Source: Vermiculatibacterium agrestimuris (lineage in GTDB: Bacteria > Bacillota > Clostridia > Oscillospirales > Oscillospiraceae). Taken from it: 6,563 nt of DNA. The stretch covers positions 1-6,563 of the forward strand of contig NZ_CALPCU010000047.1 of the NCBI RefSeq assembly GCF_943193085.1, in the 5' to 3' direction. Position 1 is the first letter of the stretch, and each line of letters starts with the position of its first letter. Both the position numbers and the translations under genes were made by a program. Positions 1 through 5,636 of the stretch are shown here, in pieces. The notes under the pieces are model-generated. The model had not been told where the DNA came from, made no database searches, and was given only the letters and a program-made list of their open reading frames with translations.

Positions 1-405
1 GCCGCCTGCGGCGGCGTCCTGGGTCGGGCGGTGGAGGAGCTGGAGGGGGGCGGGGACGACGCCGTCCAGACCGCCGGCCGCACCCTGCTGGAGCTGCTCG
101 CCAAGGGAGATGAGCTGACCCTGGCAGAGTGGTGCGTCACCCTGGAAAAGTGGGACAGGGAGAGCATGAAGGGACTTTTGGAGCGCGCTGTGCTCCTTCT
201 GCGGGATGCCCTGGCCCTCCAGAGAGGAGGCCGGGCCCTCTCCGGCGGCAGGGACGCCGCCGCACTGGCTCAGGCGGCCAGGCTCCCGGCCAAGAAGCTT
301 CTCTCCGCCGTCGACGCGGTGGAAGACCTGCGCACAGGCGCCCAGTTCAACGTCAGCTCCGCCCACCTCGCCGGGGCTCTCTGCGCCCGGCTCAGCTCCC
401 CTTGA
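1..405 (+). CDS. holB: DNA polymerase III delta' subunit, C-terminal part (5' truncated by window edge)
   Basis: The open frame runs from the first base of the window to a TGA at 403-405, giving 134 residues of a protein whose N-terminus lies upstream. The delta' subunit belongs to the clamp-loader complex, which loads the beta sliding clamp onto primed DNA; a full-length protein is usually a little over 300 residues, so the ATPase-like domain is missing here. The visible part begins with a small-residue segment containing GGVLGRAVEELE, like the conserved G-x-x-GRA segment after the AAA+ module in DnaX/delta' proteins. It continues as an all-helical region consistent with the C-terminal collar domain. 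The strongest support is context: ricT (yaaT) follows after a 37-nt gap, the same order as holB-yaaT in Bacillus subtilis. The GTG at position 31 is an internal codon, not the start. The call rests on gene order plus a short motif, because the collar domain is poorly conserved. Confidence 0.75.
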   Translation, partial: AACGGVLGRAVEELEGGGDDAVQTAGRTLLELLAKGDELTLAEWCVTLEKWDRESMKGLLERAVLLLRDALALQRGGRALSGGRDAAALAQAARLPAKKLLSAVDAVEDLRTGAQFNVSSAHLAGALCARLSSP

Positions 406-428
406 TATCCCCATCCATCTTTCCTGTT

Positions 429-434
429 GGGAGG
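429..434 (+). promoter_or_regulatory. Ribosome binding site of ricT
   Basis: GGGAGG lies 8 nt before the ATG at 443, in the 37-nt holB-ricT gap. It decides the start, since the reading frame is open well upstream into holB. Confidence 0.8.
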
Positions 435-442
435 CCATTTTC

Positions 443-1588
443 ATGACTGAGATCATCTCCGTCCGGTTCAAATCCGGCGGAAAAGAATACTACTTCGACC
501 CCAAGGGCATCCAGGTGCACGTGGGAGATCAGGTCATCATCGAGACCGCCAAGGGCCTTGAGTTCGGAACCTGCTCCCGGGCCAACACCCAGGTGAGCGA
601 CGACCAGGTGGTGCAGCCCCTGCGCCCCGTGATCCGGCTGGCCAACGAGCGGGATCTGGCCGCCCTGGAGCGCAACCGGGAGCGGGAGAAGACCGCCCTT
701 CAGGTCTGCCAGGAGAAGATCGCCGAGCACGGCCTGGACATGAAGCTGGCCCGGTGCGAGTGCTCCTTTGACGGCAACAAGCTCCTCTTCTTCACCAGCG
801 AGGGCCGGGTGGATTTCCGGGCTCTGGTGAAGGATCTGGCCGCCACCTTCCACTCCCGCATCGAGCTGCGGCAGATCGGCGTCCGGGACGAGTCCAAGCT
901 TCTGGGCGGCCTGGGCATCTGCGGCCGGCCCTTCTGCTGCAACGCCTTTTTGGAGCAGTTCCAGCCCGTCAGCATCAAGATGGCCAAGACCCAGGGCCTG
1001 AGCCTGAACCCGGCCAAGATCTCCGGCGCCTGTGGGCGGCTGATGTGCTGCCTGAAATACGAGCAGGACGCCTATGAGGACGCGGTGAAGCGTCTGCCCA
1101 AGAACGAGTCCTTTGTGGAGACCCCCGACGGGGCGGGTACGGTGAGCGCCGTGAATTTCCTGCGGGAGACGGTAAAGGTGCGCCTGGAGGAGGCTCCCGA
1201 GACCCCCCAGACCTATATCGGGGAAGAGATCAACGTGATCCGCAACGGAAAGGGCCGGCGCCCGGAGGGCTATGTGGCGCCGCCCAAGGAGGAGCTGGAG
1301 AAGCTGCGCAAGGTGACCCCCCGGCTGACAGGCAAGCAGGAGCGGGATCTGACCGGCAGCATCAACGACGTCCTGGCCGATCTGGACACAGAGCGGCGGG
1401 AACGCCGTCCCCGCCAAGGCGCCAGACCCAGGCAGGAGCCTAAGCCGAAGCAGGGCGGGCCCGCCGGGGAGGACAAGTCCAAACAGGAGGCGGCTGCCAA
1501 GGAGCCCAAGCCCCAGGGCCAGGGACAGAGCCGCAGCCGCCGGAGAAGACGGCGGGGCGGCGGAGGCAGCAAGCCCAAGGAGAGCTAA
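443..1588 (+). CDS. ricT: RicT/YaaT-family PSP1-domain protein with long basic C-terminal tail
   Basis: A 381-residue cytoplasmic protein. In B. subtilis RicT (YaaT) forms a complex with RicA (YmcA) and RicF (YlbF) that binds Fe-S clusters and helps RNase Y mature operon mRNAs; it also affects sporulation, competence and biofilm formation. The PSP1 core is clear: a 'GRVDFRALVKDLA' segment near residue 121, then 'IELRQIGVRDE' near 140. Two cysteine motifs follow, GICGRPFCCN (C160, C165, C166) and GACGRLMCCLKYE (C197, C202, C203), matching the conserved cysteines of the family. The ATG at 443 was chosen because GGGAGG at 429-434 sits 8 nt upstream and the protein then starts like other family members (MTEIISVRFK); the frame is open further upstream, but that part overlaps holB. 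The B. subtilis protein is about 275 residues. The extra ~100 residues here become Lys/Arg/Gln/Pro/Gly-rich from about residue 318 and end in a run of six Arg and four Gly. Probably cotranscribed with holB. Confidence 0.93.
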   Translation: MTEIISVRFKSGGKEYYFDPKGIQVHVGDQVIIETAKGLEFGTCSRANTQVSDDQVVQPLRPVIRLANERDLAALERNREREKTALQVCQEKIAEHGLDMKLARCECSFDGNKLLFFTSEGRVDFRALVKDLAATFHSRIELRQIGVRDESKLLGGLGICGRPFCCNAFLEQFQPVSIKMAKTQGLSLNPAKISGACGRLMCCLKYEQDAYEDAVKRLPKNESFVETPDGAGTVSAVNFLRETVKVRLEEAPETPQTYIGEEINVIRNGKGRRPEGYVAPPKEELEKLRKVTPRLTGKQERDLTGSINDVLADLDTERRERRPRQGARPRQEPKPKQGGPAGEDKSKQEAAAKEPKPQGQGQSRSRRRRRRGGGGSKPKES

Positions 1589-1592
1589 AAAG

Positions 1593-1635
1593 AAAACGGA
1601 GCGTATTTCCAAAACCCGGAAATACGCTCCGTTTT
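1593..1635. terminator. Bidirectional rho-independent terminator between convergent genes
   Basis: A perfect 18-bp inverted repeat (arms 1593-1610 and 1618-1635) encloses a 7-nt loop. The arm is AAAACGGAGCGTATTTCC. On the plus strand it starts 4 nt after the ricT stop and runs into TTTTTACTTTTT. On the minus strand it starts 20 nt after the transglutaminase stop, and the stem end runs into TTTTCTTTTT. It therefore probably ends both the holB-ricT transcript and the oppositely oriented ylmH operon transcript. Confidence 0.93.
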
Positions 1636-1655
1636 TACTTTTTGCCGGTTGGAGC

Positions 1656-2993
1656 TTATTCAAAGGTGAAATCGACCACCTTCACGTCCCGCTCCATACC
1701 GTGACCGTCCATGCCCACGCCGTCGATGGCCATCTCCCCCAACTGATTGTCATAGGGGTCGTGCCGCCAGGCCAGGTCAGGCGGGGTGAGGGGGGCCTGG
1801 AAGAGGCTGTTGGCCACCATGCGGCAGGGATCCAAATTGCCGAAATAGTGCTTTGTCCGTTCCGGTTCCCCGTTTCGCCGTCCGCCGGAGCCAAAGGAGG
1901 GGTCGGCGTAGAGCCAGCCATAGGGGGCAACGTAGAACATGGCCCAATCGTGGGCGCCCGCCCCGTCGGGGGTGACGTGGAGACCGCTCTGCCACCGGGC
2001 GGGCACCCCGGCGATGCGGCACAGGGTGATGAAGAGCAGCGCCATCACCCCGCAGTCACCCCGCAGCTCCTTGGCACAGCTGTCGGCGATGTCGTCCAGC
2101 TGGATGTACGCGGGCTGATAGCGGTAATCCACATGCCCGGTGACATAGTCGTAAATGGCCCCCGCCTTCTGGATGGGGCCCTCCTTCCCCTGGGTCAGGC
2201 GGCGGGCCAGCGCCTGAAGGTAGGGGGTAAAGGCGATGTGGGGCAGGGCCTCTTCGGTGTCAAAGACGGGCTGGACGCTGTCCCATTTCAGCGCGTAAGG
2301 ATCGACGAAGGACGCCTTGTGGCGGTAGCGGTAGGTCACCTCAAAGCTGTCCCGGCCAGTACTCTCCCAATAGATGGTGCGGGCGGGGGCGTCCGCCGGG
2401 GCCAGGACATAGCCCGGGGTGGCCTCCAGAAGCTGGATCTCGCTTTGCTGGGGGCAGTCCGCCGGGAAGGGCAGCCAGGCCTGCACCCGTTTTCCCGCCG
2501 AGGGGACGGCGGCGCGAATGGAGGCCTTCAGGGTAATACAGGCGGAGAGCCCCCCCTCTTTCCGCATCCGGGAGAGCATCTCGTTGCGCTTGCTGTGATC
2601 CTCTGCCTCCGGCTTCAGGCCGGGGGCCTCCGCGGGATAGAGGCGGGTGGAGTTCAGGAAGCCGGAGTGGAAGTGCATCTGGCCGTCCACCATCCGCCAA
2701 TCCATCCGGCGGCCATCCACCAGGGCGTCGAACTGTTCCTCGGTGCAGCCGGGCCACTCCTCACGCACCATGGCCAGGGCGGTGGCACGGTCGTAGGGAT
2801 AGCTGTCCCTCAGCCGCTCCAGCCGCATTTTTTCCGCCTCCAGCCGGGGAAAGAGCTCCCGCTGGCAGTCCTGGGCCAGATAGCCCTCGATGAGCCGCAG
2901 GGCCCCCTGGATATCCCCCATGGCCTTTCGCCGGGCCACGTCGGCGGGCAGAGCGTCCATCAGGTGGAGAAACGCCTCGTTTTGATTTTTCAT
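1656..2993 (-). CDS. Transglutaminase-like (cysteine protease fold) domain protein, cytoplasmic
   Basis: A 445-residue protein with a complete transglutaminase-like triad: Cys in RGDCGVMALLF (C314), His in GAHDWAMFYV (H348) and Asp in GWLYADPSFG (D364). Before the catalytic domain lie a helical, charged N-terminal region (about 1-140) and a beta-rich segment (about 148-235, with VQAWLPFP and FEVTYRYRHKASF) like the beta-sandwich that often precedes bacterial transglutaminase-like domains. No signal peptide or membrane segment is seen, so it probably acts in the cytoplasm. Members of this superfamily can be peptidases, amidases or crosslinking enzymes; the substrate cannot be read from the sequence. 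The ATG at 2993 overlaps the stop of the upstream DUF896 gene (TGATG), with AAAGGAG at 3010-3004 ten nt upstream, so translation is probably coupled. It is the last gene of the ylmH operon and ends 20 nt before the shared terminator. The domain call is firm; the function is unknown. Confidence 0.88.
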   Translation of the reverse strand: MKNQNEAFLHLMDALPADVARRKAMGDIQGALRLIEGYLAQDCQRELFPRLEAEKMRLERLRDSYPYDRATALAMVREEWPGCTEEQFDALVDGRRMDWRMVDGQMHFHSGFLNSTRLYPAEAPGLKPEAEDHSKRNEMLSRMRKEGGLSACITLKASIRAAVPSAGKRVQAWLPFPADCPQQSEIQLLEATPGYVLAPADAPARTIYWESTGRDSFEVTYRYRHKASFVDPYALKWDSVQPVFDTEEALPHIAFTPYLQALARRLTQGKEGPIQKAGAIYDYVTGHVDYRYQPAYIQLDDIADSCAKELRGDCGVMALLFITLCRIAGVPARWQSGLHVTPDGAGAHDWAMFYVAPYGWLYADPSFGSGGRRNGEPERTKHYFGNLDPCRMVANSLFQAPLTPPDLAWRHDPYDNQLGEMAIDGVGMDGHGMERDVKVVDFTFE

Positions 2994-3208
2994 CAGTCCC
3001 CGTCTCCTTTTCTTTCCAGCCTGCGGCGTTTGCCGTCGGGGGTCTGGATAAACGTGTTGTCCAAATTGGCCTGGAGGCTCTGTTTCACCGCCTCCACGTA
3101 TTCCCGGCGCAGAGCGGCCTGCTCGGTCTTTTCCGCCTCGGTGAGGCCCTCTGTCCGGGCCTTCCGGGCCAGGGCGTTGATCCGGGCTACCTTTTCGTCT
3201 GTGATCAA
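2993..3208 (-). CDS. DUF896 (YnzC-family) small protein
   Basis: A 71-residue charged, helical protein with the DUF896/YnzC pattern: ARINALARKARTEGLTEAEK at residues 8-27, then EQAALRREYVEAVKQSLQ and a C-terminal TPDGK segment. The family is known structurally as a two-helix hairpin; its biochemical role is not settled. In B. subtilis ynzC lies in the SOS-controlled yneA operon, but here the gene sits between ylmH and a transglutaminase gene and I see no obvious LexA-type site. The start codon is TTG at 3208, chosen because AAGGGGG at 3223-3217 is 8 nt upstream and residue 1 then aligns with the short N-terminus normal for the family. This ribosome site overlaps the ylmH stop codon (TAA at 3224-3222), leaving only 13 nt between the genes. 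The stop shares one base with the downstream ATG. The basic C-terminus (GKRRRLERKGDGD) is consistent with nucleic-acid contact, which is only an inference. Confidence 0.9.
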   Translation of the reverse strand: MITDEKVARINALARKARTEGLTEAEKTEQAALRREYVEAVKQSLQANLDNTFIQTPDGKRRRLERKGDGD

Positions 3209-3216
3209 AGGAAATT

Positions 3217-3223
3217 CCCCCTT
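3217..3223 (-). promoter_or_regulatory. Ribosome binding site deciding the TTG start of the DUF896 gene
   Basis: AAGGGGG on the minus strand, 8 nt before the TTG at 3208 and overlapping the ylmH stop codon. No in-frame ATG lies nearby, so this site supports the rare TTG start and suggests reinitiation after ylmH. Confidence 0.75.
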
Positions 3224-4007
3224 ACAGATATCGCTCCAGAGTCAGAATGACCCGTCCTTTTTTGGACAGGCCTCCCACCTCGGCCACCACGCACTTGCCC
3301 AGGCCCCGGCAGGTCATCACGTCCCCCTGTTCCACCGTCTTATCGCTCTTCATACAGGGCCGGTGGTTCAGCTCCACCCGCCCCCCGGTGATGAGGGCGG
3401 CGGCCTTGCTCCGGCCCAGGGAGAAGCCGGAGGCCATCACCGCGTCCAGCCGCAGGGTGTTCACCGTGTCGTGGATGGTCTTGATCTGCGGGGTGGGGAG
3501 GAAAAGTTCATCCAAGGGGATCTCCTCCACCCGCAGCCTGGCCCGGCCTGCCTCGGTAAAATTCTGCAGCAGGTAGGGCCCCAGCTCGCGGAAGACCAGC
3601 AGGTCGCACAGACCCTCCCCCACCAGAATATCCCCCACCTTCTCCCGGTCGATGCCCTGGCCCAGTATCGCCCCCAGAAAGTCCCGGTGGGTCAGCGCCT
3701 CCCCGGACTGCCAGCGGCAGCGCAGGGCGAGGAAGGGAGGCTCCCAGTCGCCCTCCTCCTGCCAATCAGGAAGGAAGGCGCAGACCTTTCGCTCCGCGTC
3801 GGCCCAGCCCCCGGAAAAGAGGTGCCGGGGGTGGCCCTCGGCGGTGATGAGCCGCAGAGCGGATTCCTGCTGGGCGGTGGAGAGGAAAAAGGTGCAGGCG
3901 GGGCTTCCCCTGCGGGCGGAGTCCAGCTTGTCTTCCAGCCGGGCCAGCAGCCGCCGCTCGTCTCCATCCCGGGCCAAGCGGTTCAGCAGTTCTGATTTGC
4001 TCAACAC
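3222..4007 (-). CDS. ylmH: YlmH-family S4-domain RNA-binding protein
   Basis: A 261-residue protein, close to the ~257 residues of B. subtilis YlmH. The middle region has the family signature HRDFLGAILGQGIDREKVGD (about 107-126). The S4 RNA-binding domain covers about 184-245, with LRLDAVMASGFSLGRSKAA and ITGGRVELN. YlmH binds the large ribosomal subunit and has been linked in B. subtilis to ribosome-associated quality control, where it can act on stalled peptidyl-tRNA/50S complexes much like the small S4 protein RqcP. The start is GTG at 4007, with AAGGGGGAG at 4021-4013 just upstream; a TTG codon follows directly and is a less likely alternative. This is the promoter-proximal gene of a three-gene operon. 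In many Firmicutes ylmH lies in the cell-division cluster near ylmG/divIVA; neither is visible here, so the location is unusual by that standard. The family call is firm; the in vivo role in this organism is inferred. Confidence 0.93.
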   Translation of the reverse strand: MLSKSELLNRLARDGDERRLLARLEDKLDSARRGSPACTFFLSTAQQESALRLITAEGHPRHLFSGGWADAERKVCAFLPDWQEEGDWEPPFLALRCRWQSGEALTHRDFLGAILGQGIDREKVGDILVGEGLCDLLVFRELGPYLLQNFTEAGRARLRVEEIPLDELFLPTPQIKTIHDTVNTLRLDAVMASGFSLGRSKAAALITGGRVELNHRPCMKSDKTVEQGDVMTCRGLGKCVVAEVGGLSKKGRVILTLERYL

Positions 4008-4012
4008 CCCGT

Positions 4013-4021
4013 CTCCCCCTT
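4013..4021 (-). promoter_or_regulatory. Ribosome binding site of ylmH (GTG start)
   Basis: AAGGGGGAG on the minus strand ends 5 nt before the GTG at 4007 (7 nt counted from the G-run). It supports the GTG over the TTG codon that follows. Confidence 0.75.
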
Positions 4022-4048
4022 CCCCGCGTTATTCTTCCAGCGTGTGGA

Positions 4049-4077
4049 ATTATACCACAAGGAGGGCCCCGGCGCAA
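4049..4077 (-). promoter_or_regulatory. Sigma-A-type promoter of the ylmH operon
   Basis: On the minus strand TTGCGC (4077-4072) is followed after exactly 17 nt by a perfect TATAAT (4054-4049). The three bases before the -10 box are TGG, making an extended -10 element. Transcription would begin near 4042, giving a leader of roughly 35 nt before the ylmH GTG. Confidence 0.8.
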
Positions 4078-4105
4078 GAAAAGAGCGGAGCGGCCGCTAT
4101 AATAC

Positions 4106-4134
4106 TTGCCTTTTTCGGCATGGTGGGTTATAAT
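4106..4134 (+). promoter_or_regulatory. Sigma-A-type promoter of the SDR gene
   Basis: TTGCCT (4106-4111), a 17-nt spacer, and a perfect TATAAT (4129-4134). The expected start of transcription is near 4141, giving a leader of about 50 nt. It points away from the ylmH promoter; the two -35 boxes are about 28 nt apart. An imperfect 14-bp palindrome (GTTATAA/TTTTAAC, 4127-4140) overlaps the -10 box. Confidence 0.8.
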
Positions 4135-4191
4135 TTTAACGATTTTGGTTCCAGAGCCTCTATATTGAAAACATCAGGGAGGAATAACGCC

Positions 4192-4998
4192 ATGAATTAT
4201 GACATGAAGGGTAAGGTCGCCATCATTACCGGCGCCGGCCGGGCCGTCCTCAGCGACGGCAAGAGCTGCGGCTCCATCGGCTACGGCATTGCCACCGCCT
4301 TCGCCAAGGAGGGCGTGAACCTGGTCATCACCGGCCGCAACGTAAAGAAGCTGGAGGACGCCAAGGAGGAGCTGGAGCGGCTCTACGGCATCCGGGTGCT
4401 CCCTGTCCAGGCCGACGTGGCCGCCGGCAGCGACAACGAGGCCGTGGTGCAGCATGTCATCGACGAGACCATCAAGACCTTCGGCCGTATCGATGTGCTC
4501 ATCAACAACGCCCAAGCCTCCGCCTCCGGCGTGCCCCTGGCCACCCACACCACTGAGAACTTTGATCTGGCCATGTATTCCGGCCTCTACGCCGCCTTCT
4601 ATTACATGAAGGCATGCTATCCCCACCTGAAGAAGACGAAGGGGACTGTCATCAACTTCGCCTCCGGCGCGGGCCTGTTTGGCAACTACGGCCAGTGCTC
4701 CTACGCCGCCGCCAAGGAGGGCATCCGGGGCCTTTCCCGGGTGGCCGCCACTGAGTGGGGGCCTGACGGCATCAACGTCAACGTGATCTGCCCCATTGCC
4801 TGGACGGCCCAGCTGGAGAACTTCGAAAAGGCCTATCCCGACGCCTTCAAGGCCAACGTGAAGATGCCTCCCATGGGTCACTACGGCGACCCCGAGACCG
4901 AGATCGGCCGGGTCTGCGTTCAGCTGGCCAACCCCGACTTTAAGTATCTCACCGGCGAGACCCTCACCCTGGAGGGCGGCATGGGCCTGCGGCCGTAA
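4192..4998 (+). CDS. Short-chain dehydrogenase/reductase (SDR) with expanded glycine-rich loop; substrate unknown
   Basis: A 268-residue single-domain Rossmann oxidoreductase. Residues 9-34 form the first strand and cofactor loop, starting VAIITGAGR; the usual TGxxxGxG is stretched by extra residues and ends in GSIGYGIA, resembling the cofactor loop of FabI-type enoyl-ACP reductases. Arg49 after the second strand (ITGRN) suggests NADP(H) preference. The acidic D75 (ADV) and the strand before INNAQ (104-108) follow the fold. The catalytic Ser158 (FASGAG), Tyr171 and Lys175 (YAAAK) are in place. Three usual positions differ: NNAG is NNAQ, the Asn of the N-S-Y-K tetrad aligns with Gly131 (YSGLYAAF), and the PG motif is PI (P201). 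GGGAGG at 4177-4182, 9 nt before the ATG at 4192, fixes the start; an upstream open frame overlaps the promoter and is not coding. It is flanked by its own promoter and terminator, so probably monocistronic. FabG-like or FabI-like reductase roles are possible, but no substrate can be named. Confidence 0.9.
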   Translation: MNYDMKGKVAIITGAGRAVLSDGKSCGSIGYGIATAFAKEGVNLVITGRNVKKLEDAKEELERLYGIRVLPVQADVAAGSDNEAVVQHVIDETIKTFGRIDVLINNAQASASGVPLATHTTENFDLAMYSGLYAAFYYMKACYPHLKKTKGTVINFASGAGLFGNYGQCSYAAAKEGIRGLSRVAATEWGPDGINVNVICPIAWTAQLENFEKAYPDAFKANVKMPPMGHYGDPETEIGRVCVQLANPDFKYLTGETLTLEGGMGLRP

Positions 4999-5020
4999 GC
5001 CTCCCCGCAAACGGAAAAGA

Positions 5021-5056
5021 AAAAAGCCCTGCGGCGGATCCGCCGCAGGGCTTTTT
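5021..5056 (+). terminator. Rho-independent terminator after the SDR gene (perfect 36-nt palindrome)
   Basis: The whole 36 nt is a perfect palindrome: an A5 run, GCCCTGCGGCGGA, its reverse complement, and a T5 run. In RNA it would fold into a very GC-rich stem with a GATC tetraloop. It begins 22 nt after the SDR stop codon and separates that gene from the sigma factor gene. By symmetry it could also stop transcription on the minus strand, although no minus-strand gene ends here. Confidence 0.93.
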
Positions 5057-5105
5057 GCAAACGATGGGCCTGCCGGCAAAAAGGCAAAAGAAAAAAGAGG
5101 CCGCC

Positions 5106-5132
5106 TGAAAAATTTCCGCTTTCTAAATCGTG
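5106..5132 (+). promoter_or_regulatory. Candidate autoregulated ECF-type promoter of the sigma factor gene
   Basis: TGAAAAATTT (5106-5115), then CGTG (5129-5132) 17 nt after the TGAAAA hexamer. This resembles the TGAAAC / CGTC layout of ECF sigma promoters, which are often self-activated. Transcription starting near 5140 would leave a very short leader with the GGGAG ribosome site at 5144-5148. No convincing sigma-A promoter is seen between the terminator and the gene. The match is imperfect, so this is an inference. Confidence 0.45.
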
Positions 5133-5143
5133 TTATGGGTGAA

Positions 5144-5148
5144 GGGAG
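5144..5148 (+). promoter_or_regulatory. Ribosome binding site deciding the GTG start of the sigma factor gene
   Basis: GGGAG lies 8 nt before the GTG at 5157. Other in-frame GTG codons at 5130 and 5139 have no such site in front of them, and the first overlaps the candidate promoter. Confidence 0.75.
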
Positions 5149-5156
5149 ATGAGACC

Positions 5157-5636
5157 GTGACTGACTGCGAACTGGAACAAGATCTCCGCCGGGTGGTGGA
5201 AACATACAGCCCCATGCTTCTCCGGGCCGCCCTTACCCGGACGGCCACCCCCACCGATGCGGAGGACGCGGTACAGGACGTGTTTCTTCGGCTGCTGGAT
5301 AAGCGCCCCCGTTTCCGGGACGGGGAGCACGAGAAGGCGTGGCTGCTGCGGGCCACCCTGAACCGGGCCAGCGACCTCCGCCGCAAGAGGCGTGACGACG
5401 TCCCCTTGGAGGAAGCGGCCAACGCCGCCGCCGAAGCTGTCGATCATGGCCCCCTCCTCTCCGCTGTCCGCTCCCTGCCCGAGGCGTACAGCGCCGTGAT
5501 CCATCTTTACTATTATGAGGGCTATTCCATAAAGGAGATCGCCAGACTGCTGGCGCTGCCTGCTCCCACTGTGGGAACTCGGCTCTCCCGTGGGCGGGAA
5601 CGCCTGCGGAAGCTGCTAAAGGAGGAAGAAGCATGA
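5157..5636 (+). CDS. ECF-type RNA polymerase sigma factor (sigma-70 family)
   Basis: A 159-residue protein with the two domains of an ECF sigma factor and nothing else. Sigma region 2 covers about 17-84: DAEDAVQDVFLRLL (34-47, the core-RNA-polymerase-binding region 2.2) and KAWLLRATLNRASDLRRK (60-77, regions 2.3-2.4 that melt and read the -10 box). Sigma region 4 covers about 100-154, with the helix-turn-helix EGYSIKEIARLL...PTVGTRLSRGRERL that reads the -35 box. The start is taken as GTG 5157 because GGGAG is 8 nt upstream; two earlier in-frame GTG codons (5130, 5139) would add up to nine residues. The stop overlaps the next gene by ATGA, tying its production to the membrane protein that probably holds it inactive. 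It likely directs a small envelope-stress or signal response, and may activate its own promoter. The target genes are not visible in this window. Confidence 0.93.
   Translation: MTDCELEQDLRRVVETYSPMLLRAALTRTATPTDAEDAVQDVFLRLLDKRPRFRDGEHEKAWLLRATLNRASDLRRKRRDDVPLEEAANAAAEAVDHGPLLSAVRSLPEAYSAVIHLYYYEGYSIKEIARLLALPAPTVGTRLSRGRERLRKLLKEEEA

Noticed and set aside
206..442. Possible N-terminal extension of RicT into holB
   Set aside because: The extension overlaps holB in another frame, and ATG 443 has a good ribosome site and the family's usual N-terminus.
392..1663. A 423-codon minus-strand open frame opposite ricT
   Set aside because: Leu/Gly/Ala-rich translation without domains, lying fully over the clearly coding ricT and through the terminator hairpin.
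1701..3995. A 764-codon plus-strand open frame opposite the ylmH operon
   Set aside because: It is antisense to three well-supported genes, has Gly/His/Pro-rich composition typical of GC-rich shadows, and shows no recognisable domain or proper ribosome site.
4098..4103. A second TATAAT on the plus strand upstream of the SDR promoter
   Set aside because: The sequence 17 nt upstream (CAAGAA) does not resemble a -35 box, while the TATAAT at 4129 has one at the right distance.
3652..4191. Possible N-terminal extension of the SDR upstream of 4192
   Set aside because: The extended frame crosses ylmH, both promoters and the ribosome site; the SDR fold begins normally right after the ATG at 4192.
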